Both the position numbers and the translations under genes were made by a program. Positions 21,765 through 31,612 of a DNA stretch of 38,334 nucleotides are shown piece by piece; position 1 is the stretch's first letter, and each line of letters opens with the position of its first letter. The DNA comes from a virus, in IMG/VR virus record IMGVR_UViG_3300037485_001284, positions 1 through 38,334 of that record. The stretch is one strand, 5' to 3'. Under the pieces are notes generated by a model. That model was not told where the DNA came from. It worked only from the letters and a program-made list of their open reading frames with translations, and did no database searches.

Positions 21765-23897
21765 ATGCCACAAATTCCAATGCTCAAAACACAATCCATT
21801 AACACAAATGCCGTAGATCTGGCACAAGGTCCATCTACCGCAAGAGCAGGAATGGCATATCAGGCCCTAGGAGAACTAGGCGGAGTCATTGCCAATATTG
21901 GCAGTAACTTAATGGAAAAAAGAAAGCAAGCAGACACTAGCTCTTACATCAACACTAGAAAGAACGAATTAAATAGATTGGTTGCAGAAAAAGAAACTGA
22001 GCTAGACTCTAAATATACTGGAGATCCTACAGGGTATGCTTCAGAAATGAACAACTTTCTAAATTCTTATGGCGAGGAACACGTTGATTCCGCTCCAAAC
22101 TCAGACGCAAAAAGAATGTGGCAAGAAGGGTTTTCTACCTACTCTACAGACATTGGAATTAAATCCCAGGTCAAAGAAGACAGAAACAAATCTATTTATC
22201 AATCAAGTTTAATTGACGAGGACGTTTTCAAAAACCGACAAGTCCTAGCACAAAAACCAGACGCAGCACTAGCTACTGATTTTTTAAATAACTCACTTAA
22301 TGCTATTAATGATGGCGTAGGTCTTTACTACAACGAAGCCGAAGCCGCCGATAAAAAAAGAAAAATAGGATCAGAGTATGCGGGCACTTTTTTAGAGGGA
22401 ATTGAAAACTCTAAACAGTATGGTGCAGGATTAAGATTTTTAAATGGTAAAGATCCCGCCGGAAAAGGGCTCCTAGAATATACAGATCCTAAACAGATCC
22501 AGGCTTACAAAGATAGATTCGCAAGACTTGGTGAACAGGAAATGGAGCTATCCAAACGAGTTCTAAATACTAATATCACAGACGTATCAAACGCACTTAT
22601 GCAGGGAATGAATGTTCCGGACGATGTTTTTAATAGCCTATCATCACAAGTCGGTATGCTTAAACCAGAAGAAAAAGCACTAGCACTAGACAATCTTAAT
22701 TCAGCAAAACAGTATAACAGGGTTTTACAAGACGTTAAAACTCTCCCAGCAAACCAACTTAGAAACATGGCAACCTTTGAAATCCCTAGAAAAGAAGGGG
22801 ACATTTTTAACCTAACTGCCAGACAACAAATGGCTAACATGTATCAAAAAGCCGCTTCTGATATGCTTAATAAAAAGCTAACAGATGGGGCTACGTTTGC
22901 AGCGGAAAATGACAAGAGTATTTTAAACCTTTCCATGCAAGCCACTGACATAACTAACCCTTCGGCTATGAAAGAATACGCCACAAAAGTTAAATCTAGA
23001 CAAGTTATCGACGGCGTTACAAACCCTAAGATCCTAAACAAAAATATGTCTGCTACCTATGGTGCAATTATTTCTTCGCCAAATCCGGAAGTGGCCAACA
23101 ATTCTTTTATCTCATTAAGAAATGGATACGGAGATGATTTTGGAAATGTTGTTTCAGAAATGGTTATAAACAAATCCATTACACCCGATCATGCTATGGC
23201 TATGTATCTAGATAGCGACGATACAAGAAAACAAAGCTTCGCCAACATCTCAAAGAAAAAAGAAATTGATGAAGCCTACACAAAGGTTTCTAAAACAAAA
23301 TCAGAGCTCACAGATGTTTTTAATGATCCTGTTATTCAGGATTTAAAAAAGACAATCTCGGTTAATGATCCTACAAACCAAAGACTATGGCTTAACAATG
23401 GCATGGACAATTTACTAGAGCTTGAGTACAAGAACATGCGAGTTAACGGAGTAGACGCTTCAAAGGCAAAAGAAGAAGCAATTAAAAAAGTTATCTCAAA
23501 CAATTTTTCTACTGCCAACTCTAGAAACTCTTCAGTCATCCTAACAAGAGATCACATTCAAAACAAATCTCAGATCCAAGATTATATGTCAGAGTCATTG
23601 TCTGATCTAAGCTTAAGAGATATGAAGTTTTCGATCCCTGATAACTACAAGCAGCAAGCAGATATCCTGGGAGTAGACGCAGAAGAACAATACAAAAAAG
23701 ATTTAGCAAAGAATGGGGTTTGGCTTTCTAACTCTGGGCAAAACGGAGCAAGACTGGCAAAGCTTAATAAAGATGGAAAATATGTTTCCATCTCAGATGC
23801 TTCGGGTAATCCTATAGAAGTTTCTTTTAACGATATGGTAAAATCCAACGTCAAAAAAGCCAGAAACTATCAACCTAAGCCGCTAAGAGGTTTTTAA
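21765..23897 (+). CDS. Internal virion protein (gp15-like), 710 aa
   Basis: A long, mostly helical protein at the gp15 position. The N-terminus (about 14-50) has AQGPSTARAGMAYQALGELGGVIANIGSN, a pattern common in podophage ejection proteins, and the rest is charged, helical and without membrane segments, as expected for the periplasmic tube protein. No enzymatic motif was found. AGGAAA precedes the ATG; the stop overlaps the next start. Confidence 0.8.
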   Translation: MPQIPMLKTQSINTNAVDLAQGPSTARAGMAYQALGELGGVIANIGSNLMEKRKQADTSSYINTRKNELNRLVAEKETELDSKYTGDPTGYASEMNNFLNSYGEEHVDSAPNSDAKRMWQEGFSTYSTDIGIKSQVKEDRNKSIYQSSLIDEDVFKNRQVLAQKPDAALATDFLNNSLNAINDGVGLYYNEAEAADKKRKIGSEYAGTFLEGIENSKQYGAGLRFLNGKDPAGKGLLEYTDPKQIQAYKDRFARLGEQEMELSKRVLNTNITDVSNALMQGMNVPDDVFNSLSSQVGMLKPEEKALALDNLNSAKQYNRVLQDVKTLPANQLRNMATFEIPRKEGDIFNLTARQQMANMYQKAASDMLNKKLTDGATFAAENDKSILNLSMQATDITNPSAMKEYATKVKSRQVIDGVTNPKILNKNMSATYGAIISSPNPEVANNSFISLRNGYGDDFGNVVSEMVINKSITPDHAMAMYLDSDDTRKQSFANISKKKEIDEAYTKVSKTKSELTDVFNDPVIQDLKKTISVNDPTNQRLWLNNGMDNLLELEYKNMRVNGVDASKAKEEAIKKVISNNFSTANSRNSSVILTRDHIQNKSQIQDYMSESLSDLSLRDMKFSIPDNYKQQADILGVDAEEQYKKDLAKNGVWLSNSGQNGARLAKLNKDGKYVSISDASGNPIEVSFNDMVKSNVKKARNYQPKPLRGF

Positions 23898-25582
23898 TGG
23901 CCCTCCCTATTCAGCAAGAATTTGCAGAAGATTCTGGACCACAGATAGGAACATTCGATGCAGCCTATGATCTTGCCATGATGGATACATTTGTATCTGG
24001 AGTAGCGAGATCAGGGCTAGACTTTCTTGGGATTGAAGGATCCTTAGATCAACTCAAAAAAACCACTTCTAAAGTATTGTCCGTAGAAGAGGCAAACAAT
24101 CTATACCCTAATGTTGAGAAGCCTTTTTCTCAGCCTATAAATGAAGCCGTAGCCTTTCAGTTAAATGAAGAGGGTAAAAAGCGACAACTTCTACAGCAGA
24201 AAATTGCAGACGGTCCTGGTGGATCCTTCTACAAAGGAGCTGTAAATCTTGGTGCTGGCCTCGTTGCCCATGCTCTAGATCCGGTAGAATTTGGAGTGGG
24301 AGCGTTTGCAGGAATGGGGATTGGAGCTCTTGGGAAAGTAGCAGCCGCCGGAAAATTTGGGCAAGCCGCTGTTTCGTCCGGGCAAGTATTATCCAAGGGC
24401 GGATTCATAGCCGAAGCTACCGAAGGGATACTAGGTAACGCCCTTCTTGAGCCCGCCATGTATGCTCAGTCTCAGGAAGCTCAAATTGACTACACTATAC
24501 AAGATGCGTTTGTTTCTATTGTTGGAGGAGGACTTGCCGCCCCTACAGCAATTTATGGGATAAAGGCAGGATTTAATCAGCTAAGAAAGATATCTCCAAA
24601 CTCATTTGGCTTAGGTCAAAAAGCATCTATTGGACAACTTCACGACGGAAAAATTCCAAACGTCGATAGCATTAAAGAATCATACGACGAATTGCTTTAT
24701 GCAGAACCGCCTAAAGACGCAATCAAAGGCCCGGTCCGGTCAGAGTATTCTTTCGAGCAAGCCGACATACCATCAATCAAGCAGCGTCCTATGTATGCCT
24801 CTCCTGTTCAACATGGGGCAATGGATACCGGAACTAGAGTAATAGGCGAATACCAAGGCGATGGAATATACCTAACCGACAATCCAAACATAGCCAACAA
24901 TGCAGCAGTTCACTCAATGGAAGAGGCGCAGTCAAACGTCCATGAGTTTAATATAAATGAATTAAATTTAGTCGATGCAGATCTTCCAAACAGAGAGCTC
25001 CTTGATTCGCTCAACCTTCCTACCGAAGTAAGAGACATAATATCCCAGGTAGATTCTATTAAAGACGCTCAAACATATATCAGAAATGCGATTGATGAAG
25101 GTCTTTTAGATGATTCTGATTTTGATTTCTTCATGGCATCTATTAAAGAATCAGGCGTAGAAGGCTTAAAGTTTGAAGACTCTGCGAAGGGACACAACTC
25201 CCTATTTGTTTTCAAAGAGTCACAGCCTAAAATGGTTGAGTCAAACAAGTTCGATGCGGACGTTAACTCTACTCCAAAACTTGACCAGGCCAAAATTGAC
25301 ATAACCAAGAAAAACGTACAAGAAAATTTGTTTGACCACGACAATGCTTTACAAAACGAGTTCGATAAATTTGAATCAAAGAACGACTTTCCAATAGAAG
25401 AAAGAGCAAGAGCAGCCGAAGACTCTATCAATACCCTAACCACTATGGAGTCACAGGGATTGATTACGGATCCGGATGATATAAATCTTCTTAACCAAAT
25501 TAAAGAAGACGCTAAAACCAACAACGAACTTTTGGATGCTGCAAAAGAGTTCGCAGAATGTATGATTATGGGAGCCGATTAA
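23897..25582 (+). CDS. Ejected virion protein with ADP-ribosyltransferase-like domain, 561 aa
   Basis: Residues 1-290 are ejection-protein-like, with glycine/alanine-rich hydrophobic stretches (about 113-160 and 203-223) that could insert in membranes. Residues 297-446 look like an ART fold of the kind found in polyvalent phage proteins: MYASPVQHGA (a YHG-like entry with H306), GDGIYLTDNP at 321-330, and at the end GVEGLKFEDSAKGHNSLFVF at 420-439, matching the usual final strands. If active it would modify a host target with NAD soon after entry. Catalytic residues are not all evident, so activity is uncertain. Tail of the protein is helical. Stop overlaps the next start. Confidence 0.7.
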   Translation: MALPIQQEFAEDSGPQIGTFDAAYDLAMMDTFVSGVARSGLDFLGIEGSLDQLKKTTSKVLSVEEANNLYPNVEKPFSQPINEAVAFQLNEEGKKRQLLQQKIADGPGGSFYKGAVNLGAGLVAHALDPVEFGVGAFAGMGIGALGKVAAAGKFGQAAVSSGQVLSKGGFIAEATEGILGNALLEPAMYAQSQEAQIDYTIQDAFVSIVGGGLAAPTAIYGIKAGFNQLRKISPNSFGLGQKASIGQLHDGKIPNVDSIKESYDELLYAEPPKDAIKGPVRSEYSFEQADIPSIKQRPMYASPVQHGAMDTGTRVIGEYQGDGIYLTDNPNIANNAAVHSMEEAQSNVHEFNINELNLVDADLPNRELLDSLNLPTEVRDIISQVDSIKDAQTYIRNAIDEGLLDDSDFDFFMASIKESGVEGLKFEDSAKGHNSLFVFKESQPKMVESNKFDADVNSTPKLDQAKIDITKKNVQENLFDHDNALQNEFDKFESKNDFPIEERARAAEDSINTLTTMESQGLITDPDDINLLNQIKEDAKTNNELLDAAKEFAECMIMGAD

Positions 25583-28053
25583 TGTCTAAATGCTCATTAC
25601 TTGTTAATACCAAATTCCAATCTTTAGCTGAAAAAAACCGTGAAGGTTTAAATGAAATGATATCAGATATTAAAGGGATAAACGAAAGAGCAAGGACCAT
25701 TGAAGGATTTAGAAAATCACTAGATCAATACGTTAAGGATACAGGCGAATCCAACTTGGTAAACTCTTATTATAAAACAATCCAGCTAGGTAAAAGCCTC
25801 ACAAACCAAAAACGAATTAAGGCATCTCCTACAAGAGTGGAGGGAATGAAGTCCCTACTTAGAGCTTCCAACTATCAAACTCCAGACTCCGGTTTAACAC
25901 TGGAATCAGTACAGAGCACTCGTAACATAAAGTATCAAACAATCCTGGACCAATCCTTAACCGACGGCGAATTTAAAATTCTTGCTTCAGGAGAAATGGA
26001 TAAAGAAATTATTCTGTACATATCTTCAGGAGGTAAAAAGGGAGATCCACAGGTAAAGAAAATAGCTGAGACTTTCCAAAAGTATAACAGCTATCTCCAT
26101 AACGATAAGCTAAACGTCGGCATTATGGAAAACTTTATCAAGGACTACGCCTTTAACCAACGAGATCTTTACAACATTGATAAAATGAAAGAGATGGGGA
26201 AGGATGCTTGGGTTAGAAGTACATTTAAAAACGTGGACCACGAACGAACATTTCCCAACCTGACCGCTACCGAAGATCAGCTAGAATATCTAGCAAACGC
26301 CTACGATGGATTCATTAATAGATCAGACGATGCTCAAGCGGTAGACTTTACCAACCTTCCTAAAGAAAGAGTCAAGGGGCAGATACCTAAGAAGTACGCC
26401 AAGGCTAGGCAGATTTACTACACTTCTGAGGGCTTATCTGAAATGTTCTCAACATTCTCAGATAAATCATTGATTGAATCAATCACTTCGGAAGGGGCCA
26501 AAACAGCAAGAGACATAGCTATCTTTGAAACACTAGGACCAGGCGGGCAAAACGCTTTTGCTACTTTGGTTCAGAAAAATATTAGAGAATTACAAGCAGA
26601 GATAAAGGGATTAAAACCTTCGGATCCAAAATATATTTCAGTTCAAAAAGAAATTAAAAGCATAAAAGATGCAGGATCTTCTTTTAATCAGTATTTTGCA
26701 GAGCTCACAAACTCTTCAAACATTGGTAACAAAAATACAACTTCAGAAGTTATGTCAAACATGAGAGCTCTAACCGGAATGGGCTCCCTTGGTGCCACTA
26801 CAATTTCAGCTATAACCGATGTGGCGTTTGCTATGACAGCACTACAGACTTATACCGGACAAGGATATTTTAAAACGGTAGGAGAATCTATTGGCTCAAT
26901 GTTTAAAAACATTAAGCCAGAACAGCAAAGAGCATTAGCAGCGAAGTTTGCAATTTCTTTAGAGACAAACATGGGGAACTATTTAAGGATCCAAGGTTCT
27001 ACAAACCCAGTATCTAGATTTATTAACAAGCTAAACAATTTACATAACAAAATAAATCCCATGCTCCAACAAGCAAGGGCTACAAGAGCAGGGGCCGCAT
27101 CCCTCTTGTCTCTTCATTTGGGTGAATGGTCTTCAAAAGGATTTAACGATTTAGAGCTTGACCCAAAAAACAATCTTTTAAAAGCAGGGATAAAAGAAGC
27201 GGATTGGAAAGGAATTCAAGCAATGCGAAAGAACATTGAAGGGGACCAGTTTGCAGTAGACACAATTAGCACTCACGAAATTAGCCCAGAACTATGCGAA
27301 GAGTTAATAGCAAACCATAAAAAAATAGATCCTTTATTTCAACCTAAAACTCCCCAACAATACCGAGCATACTTAGAAAAAAGATTAGACTCTTATTACA
27401 ACGAATTTGCCAACAACGCAGCACCAAACCCAGGGGCAAGAGAAAGAAAAAATCTTTTAATGGGGACACAGAAAGGAACAAACCTTGGCGAGTTAATGGC
27501 TACACTTACTATGTTTAAATCTTTTACGGTTAAGCAAGCCTCTATCATGCAAAGGGTTTACAACAACAATCCAAATAGATCAGCGAAGATTAATCAAATG
27601 TCTGGTATGTTCCTAGGTCTAACTACTATGGCATACATGGCGGAATCACTTAGAGCTATTGCCAATAACGAGACTCCTCCGGATCCGACAAACCCTAAGA
27701 CACTAGCCAAAGTAATAACAAGATCGGGAGCAGGATCCGTTATGGGGGATGCTCTACTTAGTGGTGACGACAAATTCATGGTAAACTTTATTGCCGGTCC
27801 AGTAGTTTCCAAAACTCAAGATGCTTTCAATATTGCTAAAAATGTTGTGACAGGACAAGCCGGAAGCAAGGATGCAGACAGAGCAACTAGCCTTTTACCC
27901 TTTAACAACCTATGGTATTTAAAATCTGCGCTCCATTATACGTTCCTAGACGATTTTAAAGAAGAAATGAAGCCTGGGCATAAGGCCAAGATGGAACAGC
28001 GTAGAAGGGATAATGAAGGGCTATTATGGAAACAAGAGAAAATCGTCGATTAG
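25582..28053 (+). CDS. Large internal virion/ejection protein (gp16-like), 823 aa
   Basis: The largest ejection protein. The start ATG at 25582 shares its A with the preceding TAA and has GGGAG nine bases upstream; a start eight codons earlier (25558) is possible but less favoured. The N-terminal half is helical and charged. A hydrophobic segment at about 402-425 (MGSLGATTISAITDVAFAM) is a hallmark of large podophage ejection proteins. I see no transglycosylase motif, unlike T7 gp16, so peptidoglycan cutting at entry must use another protein or is absent. The C-terminus is highly charged. Confidence 0.82.
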   Translation: MSKCSLLVNTKFQSLAEKNREGLNEMISDIKGINERARTIEGFRKSLDQYVKDTGESNLVNSYYKTIQLGKSLTNQKRIKASPTRVEGMKSLLRASNYQTPDSGLTLESVQSTRNIKYQTILDQSLTDGEFKILASGEMDKEIILYISSGGKKGDPQVKKIAETFQKYNSYLHNDKLNVGIMENFIKDYAFNQRDLYNIDKMKEMGKDAWVRSTFKNVDHERTFPNLTATEDQLEYLANAYDGFINRSDDAQAVDFTNLPKERVKGQIPKKYAKARQIYYTSEGLSEMFSTFSDKSLIESITSEGAKTARDIAIFETLGPGGQNAFATLVQKNIRELQAEIKGLKPSDPKYISVQKEIKSIKDAGSSFNQYFAELTNSSNIGNKNTTSEVMSNMRALTGMGSLGATTISAITDVAFAMTALQTYTGQGYFKTVGESIGSMFKNIKPEQQRALAAKFAISLETNMGNYLRIQGSTNPVSRFINKLNNLHNKINPMLQQARATRAGAASLLSLHLGEWSSKGFNDLELDPKNNLLKAGIKEADWKGIQAMRKNIEGDQFAVDTISTHEISPELCEELIANHKKIDPLFQPKTPQQYRAYLEKRLDSYYNEFANNAAPNPGARERKNLLMGTQKGTNLGELMATLTMFKSFTVKQASIMQRVYNNNPNRSAKINQMSGMFLGLTTMAYMAESLRAIANNETPPDPTNPKTLAKVITRSGAGSVMGDALLSGDDKFMVNFIAGPVVSKTQDAFNIAKNVVTGQAGSKDADRATSLLPFNNLWYLKSALHYTFLDDFKEEMKPGHKAKMEQRRRDNEGLLWKQEKIVD

Positions 28054-28072
28054 ATTAGTTTACATAGCATAA

Positions 28073-28125
28073 ATTTTCCTCCAAAATATAAGTACCTATG
28101 AAAGCCTTAAGGACTGGAGGAAAAT
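28073..28125 (+). promoter_or_regulatory. Stem that buries the fibre gene ribosome binding site
   Basis: ATTTTCCTCCA (28073-28083) is the perfect complement of TGGAGGAAAAT (28115-28125). The right arm contains the SD GGAGG and ends one base before the ATG at 28127. The 31-base loop holds the palindrome CCTTAAGG. The stem would block translation of the fibre gene until opened. Confidence 0.75.
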
Positions 28126-28126
28126 C

Positions 28127-29869
28127 ATGTCTGGCATCACTACGAGAACTGCGTACGGCAAACTACAAAAGCCTAACTCCCAAGATAAAGATTTAAGAAA
28201 CGAATCATTTATAACAGGGCAACCTGTAGGATCTAACCGTCGTGCCCTGGATGTTTTCCCAATGGGTGTCTACGAAGTATCTGCTTCTGATATTGTCGAA
28301 GCCGGATCCAATGATTACCTAGTCAAGGCAACCGCTCATGGGGCCAAGATCGGCGACATTTTCAGGATCTTAACTTCTACAAATACAATTAATGAATTTG
28401 AAGTTTTTGTTGACAAAATTGTTGACGCTAACTTTTTTGAGCTATCTTCAGTATTATCTGCTTCTCTATCCCCTGGAGATACTTTCTCTATTTTACGTCC
28501 AGTAGCAAACAAGTTATCTGTAGATGGCACAACTCTTGCATCTATTACAAATACTCCGATTCAGTTTAGCCTGGATGGAACGGCTACAAACGTAACTGAA
28601 GACACAGTAACCCCTGCAAACAACAAGCCATTACCAGTAAAATTGGTTGATTTCTCAGGCGATATTAGCATTACTGCTTCTCAGATTGATGTAAATCTAG
28701 AAGATACAGAAGACAGTGTTGCTCTTGGTGACGGTAGCGGAAATCTAATTGGCACAGTAACTCTTCCATCTTCTTCTATTGCCTTGTCGGTACAAGACGA
28801 TGAAGCCTTGGTGTCTCTTTCAAGCATAGACTCTAAGATTATACCTAACGCAAATCTTGATTCTGGAAATTCTACTGGTACACCACTAGGGGCAAATGCT
28901 GTTTATACAGGAGATGCTTTTAATATTACGGATTACGCTGCTATAAATGTAAACGTAGTATCCGATGTGGCCTCTGCTACGGACGGATTAAAAGTACAAT
29001 TCTCTGGGAACGGTACAACGTGGGTCCATTCTCACCAAACAACTTATAATGGTGGGACTGGAGTAGGTTATATTTTTAACTGCGAATGGCAGTTTGCCCG
29101 CATACAATATACCAACGGTCCAGTAGCCCAAGGATCTTTCCTATTACAAACAATCTTTAAAACTAATGCCGTAAAACAATCCCTATATACTCTTGACCAG
29201 ACTGCAACGGGACAAATGTTCGCAGAGCTAGGAAAGAGTGTCATCATTGGTAAAACTACTGGTGGCGGCGGTGGATATGTTCCGGTTAAAGTTAATCCTT
29301 CAGGAGCTTTAACTGCCGATGTTACCGGATCTGTTTCAGTATCTAACTTTCCAGCTACTCAACCTGTATCAGGGTCAGTATCAGTATCTAACTTTCCAGC
29401 TACTCAGGCCGTATCAGGAACATTCTGGCAAGCAACACAACCAGTAAGCGGAACATTTTTCCAGGCTACTCAACCGGTAAGTGCAGCGTCTTTGCCTCTT
29501 CCTTCGGGAGCCGCTACAGATGCTAAACTTGATTCAATCATTACGGCAATCGGAAGCACGAATACAAAGCTAGATGCAATTGAACTAGATCTTAGTCCGG
29601 AATTTTCAAACTTCAGCACTCAAAGTGTTTTTGATACTCCTGTAGTAACCTTCACCGCTCCAACTGCTGCCAAGAGAATGATAATCCAAAACTCTCTTGA
29701 AGCAAGCGGTCCTATTAGGTTTGTACCTTCTGCCAATACTCCTTCATCTACAAGTGGGTTTTATTTGGGAGTAGGTCAATCCACTTCAGAAATGCCCGCC
29801 GGAAGTTTTAAGGCGATTGCGGTAAATTCTGGTGAAGCTGGAGATGTTACAGTTATTTGGTTCGTATAA
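28127..29869 (+). CDS. Tail fibre/tip protein with VSNFPATQ repeats, 580 aa
   Basis: A probable tail-tip structural protein. The N-terminal 370 residues are beta-rich. Residues about 395-465 carry short tandem repeats of the form VSVSNFPATQPVSG, then GTFWQATQPVSG and GTFFQATQPVSA, a trimeric beta-helix shaft motif common in phage tail proteins, followed by LPLPSGAATDAKLDSI and a helical stretch, and a final beta domain (FDTPVVTFTAP). No enzymatic motif. Translation is probably controlled by the 11-bp stem just upstream. The next gene follows after nine bases. Confidence 0.8.
   Translation: MSGITTRTAYGKLQKPNSQDKDLRNESFITGQPVGSNRRALDVFPMGVYEVSASDIVEAGSNDYLVKATAHGAKIGDIFRILTSTNTINEFEVFVDKIVDANFFELSSVLSASLSPGDTFSILRPVANKLSVDGTTLASITNTPIQFSLDGTATNVTEDTVTPANNKPLPVKLVDFSGDISITASQIDVNLEDTEDSVALGDGSGNLIGTVTLPSSSIALSVQDDEALVSLSSIDSKIIPNANLDSGNSTGTPLGANAVYTGDAFNITDYAAINVNVVSDVASATDGLKVQFSGNGTTWVHSHQTTYNGGTGVGYIFNCEWQFARIQYTNGPVAQGSFLLQTIFKTNAVKQSLYTLDQTATGQMFAELGKSVIIGKTTGGGGGYVPVKVNPSGALTADVTGSVSVSNFPATQPVSGSVSVSNFPATQAVSGTFWQATQPVSGTFFQATQPVSAASLPLPSGAATDAKLDSIITAIGSTNTKLDAIELDLSPEFSNFSTQSVFDTPVVTFTAPTAAKRMIIQNSLEASGPIRFVPSANTPSSTSGFYLGVGQSTSEMPAGSFKAIAVNSGEAGDVTVIWFV
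29338..29490 (+). repeat. Short tandem repeats in the fibre gene
   Basis: Repeated units of about 45-50 bp with the core TCTAACTTTCCAGCTACTCA (two near-identical copies) and diverged relatives, encoding the VSNFPATQ/FWQATQ shaft repeats. Confidence 0.7.
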
Positions 29870-29878
29870 GGAAGGTTT

Positions 29879-31612
29879 ATGATTAATATATTAAAACTAG
29901 TATTAGCTGTTGTCGGGTTTTCCCTGTTGATCGAAGCGTCCTTCGGTCAAGGTGATGCTCCTGCAATCTTAAGAGGACTCAACCAGGCCGACAAATCTAT
30001 TGGTGCTTTTATCCGCACACCGAATGGCCAGGCTACAAAAATTTCTAGTTCGTCTGCATTGATTGAAACTGGAAACAATAACATTCTCGAAAACCCAAAT
30101 TTTGAACATAGCGTTTATGATACGTCTTGGGTTATTGGCTCAGGATCTTCAAGTAAAGTAGACGTAAACATTGATAACACAAAAGTATTTAGCGGTCTTA
30201 ACGCTTTGAAAATGACAATGACAGCGTCTTCTCTAAATGTTTTTAACGTGTCTCCTACGGGGAACCAAGCGTTCAAAGATGGAGTACAAGGCTTAGTGTC
30301 TGTACGAGTTAAAACAACCGTATCTGGAATTAAGGTATGTCAAAGAAAAGGTTTCGCCGTAACCACAAATTGCGTTAATGTAAACGCAGACGGCAAGTGG
30401 AATTTATATAAGGTGCCTAGTATCTTGGGTGAATTTTATAATGGCGTAGAAATTACAAGTTCTCCTTCCGTTGTGACTGGGGACGTTTACATAGACGATG
30501 CTTTCGTGGGTGCTGTTGATCTTCAGGCGATAAATTCTTTTGATACTACTTGTCCTACTATAGGCTGCGAAACTAACTTTAGTGCTAAGGTATCGGCTGT
30601 TGGAGTAGTTAGTGGAGAGAATTTAGATTGGATTTCTGGTAACTGTTCAAACCCTGCTACAGGTACTTATAACTGTACACTTAATACAGGAGTTTTTACT
30701 CAGATTGCAAACTGCACAGCAACCCCAGAAGGTGCAGTAGGATCTCCAAATACTTCAATGTTAAACATTACTTCAGCAACGGCCTTAAGTGCTTTTTTAA
30801 GAAACACTTCAAACGGTGCTCAGAGTTCTATTTGGAATTTAGTTTGTCAAAAACAAGCAACGGATTATGCAGCAGCAATGGCAGCTAGAATTGCATACCA
30901 AGCTACCCAAGTAGCTTCTTATTCTGCTCCTTGTGGTGCGGATTGTGTGGATGGGCTAAATTCAAAAGTATCTGCAACAGACGTTGTGAGTGATGAAAAT
31001 ACTGATTGGATTACTGGTGACTGTACCAATGCGACGGCAGGAGTAGCTACTTGTACTTTTAAGACTGGTATCTTTACTGTTACTCCAAACTGCTCAGCGA
31101 CAATGGCGGCAAATGTTTCAGGAGTCAGCCAGTCTGCAAGTGTTTTTTCAGCGTCATCTACGTCTGTTAGCGTTCTAACATTATCAGGAGGAGCGGCATC
31201 GAATCAGCCTTTTACATTAAATTGTGACAAGCAAGGCGTTGACTTTCAAGCAACTCGGAACATAGTAGGAAGTTTTACTGGAGTCGTAGCCGTTAAAAAT
31301 ACTATTACTCCAACAGTTTGTGGAGTATCTGCTGCTCCTGCTTCTATCTCTAGTCAAATGGGAGGATGCGGAGCTTCTATATCTACCGTGGCAGTAGGTA
31401 GATATTTATTAAACTTCACATCATCGTTTTGGAAATCAAATCCTTATTGTGTTTGTTCTTATAATGGAAGCTTGGGATCTACCAGTGATACTCCATGTAG
31501 AGTGGGAGGCATTAGTCAGACAAGCATGAATTTTGAATTAACAGCAAACGGACCAGGCGGGGGCCTTATTGCTTCTCCTGCTATGATTATTTGTACTGGA
31601 GAGACTTTGTAA
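29879..31612 (+). CDS. Secreted cysteine-rich repeat protein, 577 aa
   Basis: Residues 1-23 (hydrophobic, ending ASFG) look like a Sec signal peptide, unusual for a late virion gene. Residues about 68-215 form a carbohydrate-binding-module-like beta domain (ENPNFE at 71-76). Two homologous modules of about 97 residues follow, at 233-330 and 361-456, each with KVSA..VVS.EN.DWI.G.C, C....TG.FT....C.A and a C.KQ..D closure. The C-terminal part holds more cysteines. Disulfides would form in the periplasm or outside. It may be a fibre whose N-terminal segment is not cleaved, or a phage-encoded protein shown on the infected cell. AAGGAAGG precedes the ATG. Confidence 0.65.
   Translation: MINILKLVLAVVGFSLLIEASFGQGDAPAILRGLNQADKSIGAFIRTPNGQATKISSSSALIETGNNNILENPNFEHSVYDTSWVIGSGSSSKVDVNIDNTKVFSGLNALKMTMTASSLNVFNVSPTGNQAFKDGVQGLVSVRVKTTVSGIKVCQRKGFAVTTNCVNVNADGKWNLYKVPSILGEFYNGVEITSSPSVVTGDVYIDDAFVGAVDLQAINSFDTTCPTIGCETNFSAKVSAVGVVSGENLDWISGNCSNPATGTYNCTLNTGVFTQIANCTATPEGAVGSPNTSMLNITSATALSAFLRNTSNGAQSSIWNLVCQKQATDYAAAMAARIAYQATQVASYSAPCGADCVDGLNSKVSATDVVSDENTDWITGDCTNATAGVATCTFKTGIFTVTPNCSATMAANVSGVSQSASVFSASSTSVSVLTLSGGAASNQPFTLNCDKQGVDFQATRNIVGSFTGVVAVKNTITPTVCGVSAAPASISSQMGGCGASISTVAVGRYLLNFTSSFWKSNPYCVCSYNGSLGSTSDTPCRVGGISQTSMNFELTANGPGGGLIASPAMIICTGETL

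Noticed and set aside
25069-25524. Minus-strand 151-codon frame
   Set aside because: Antisense to the ejected virion protein, no SD and no motif.
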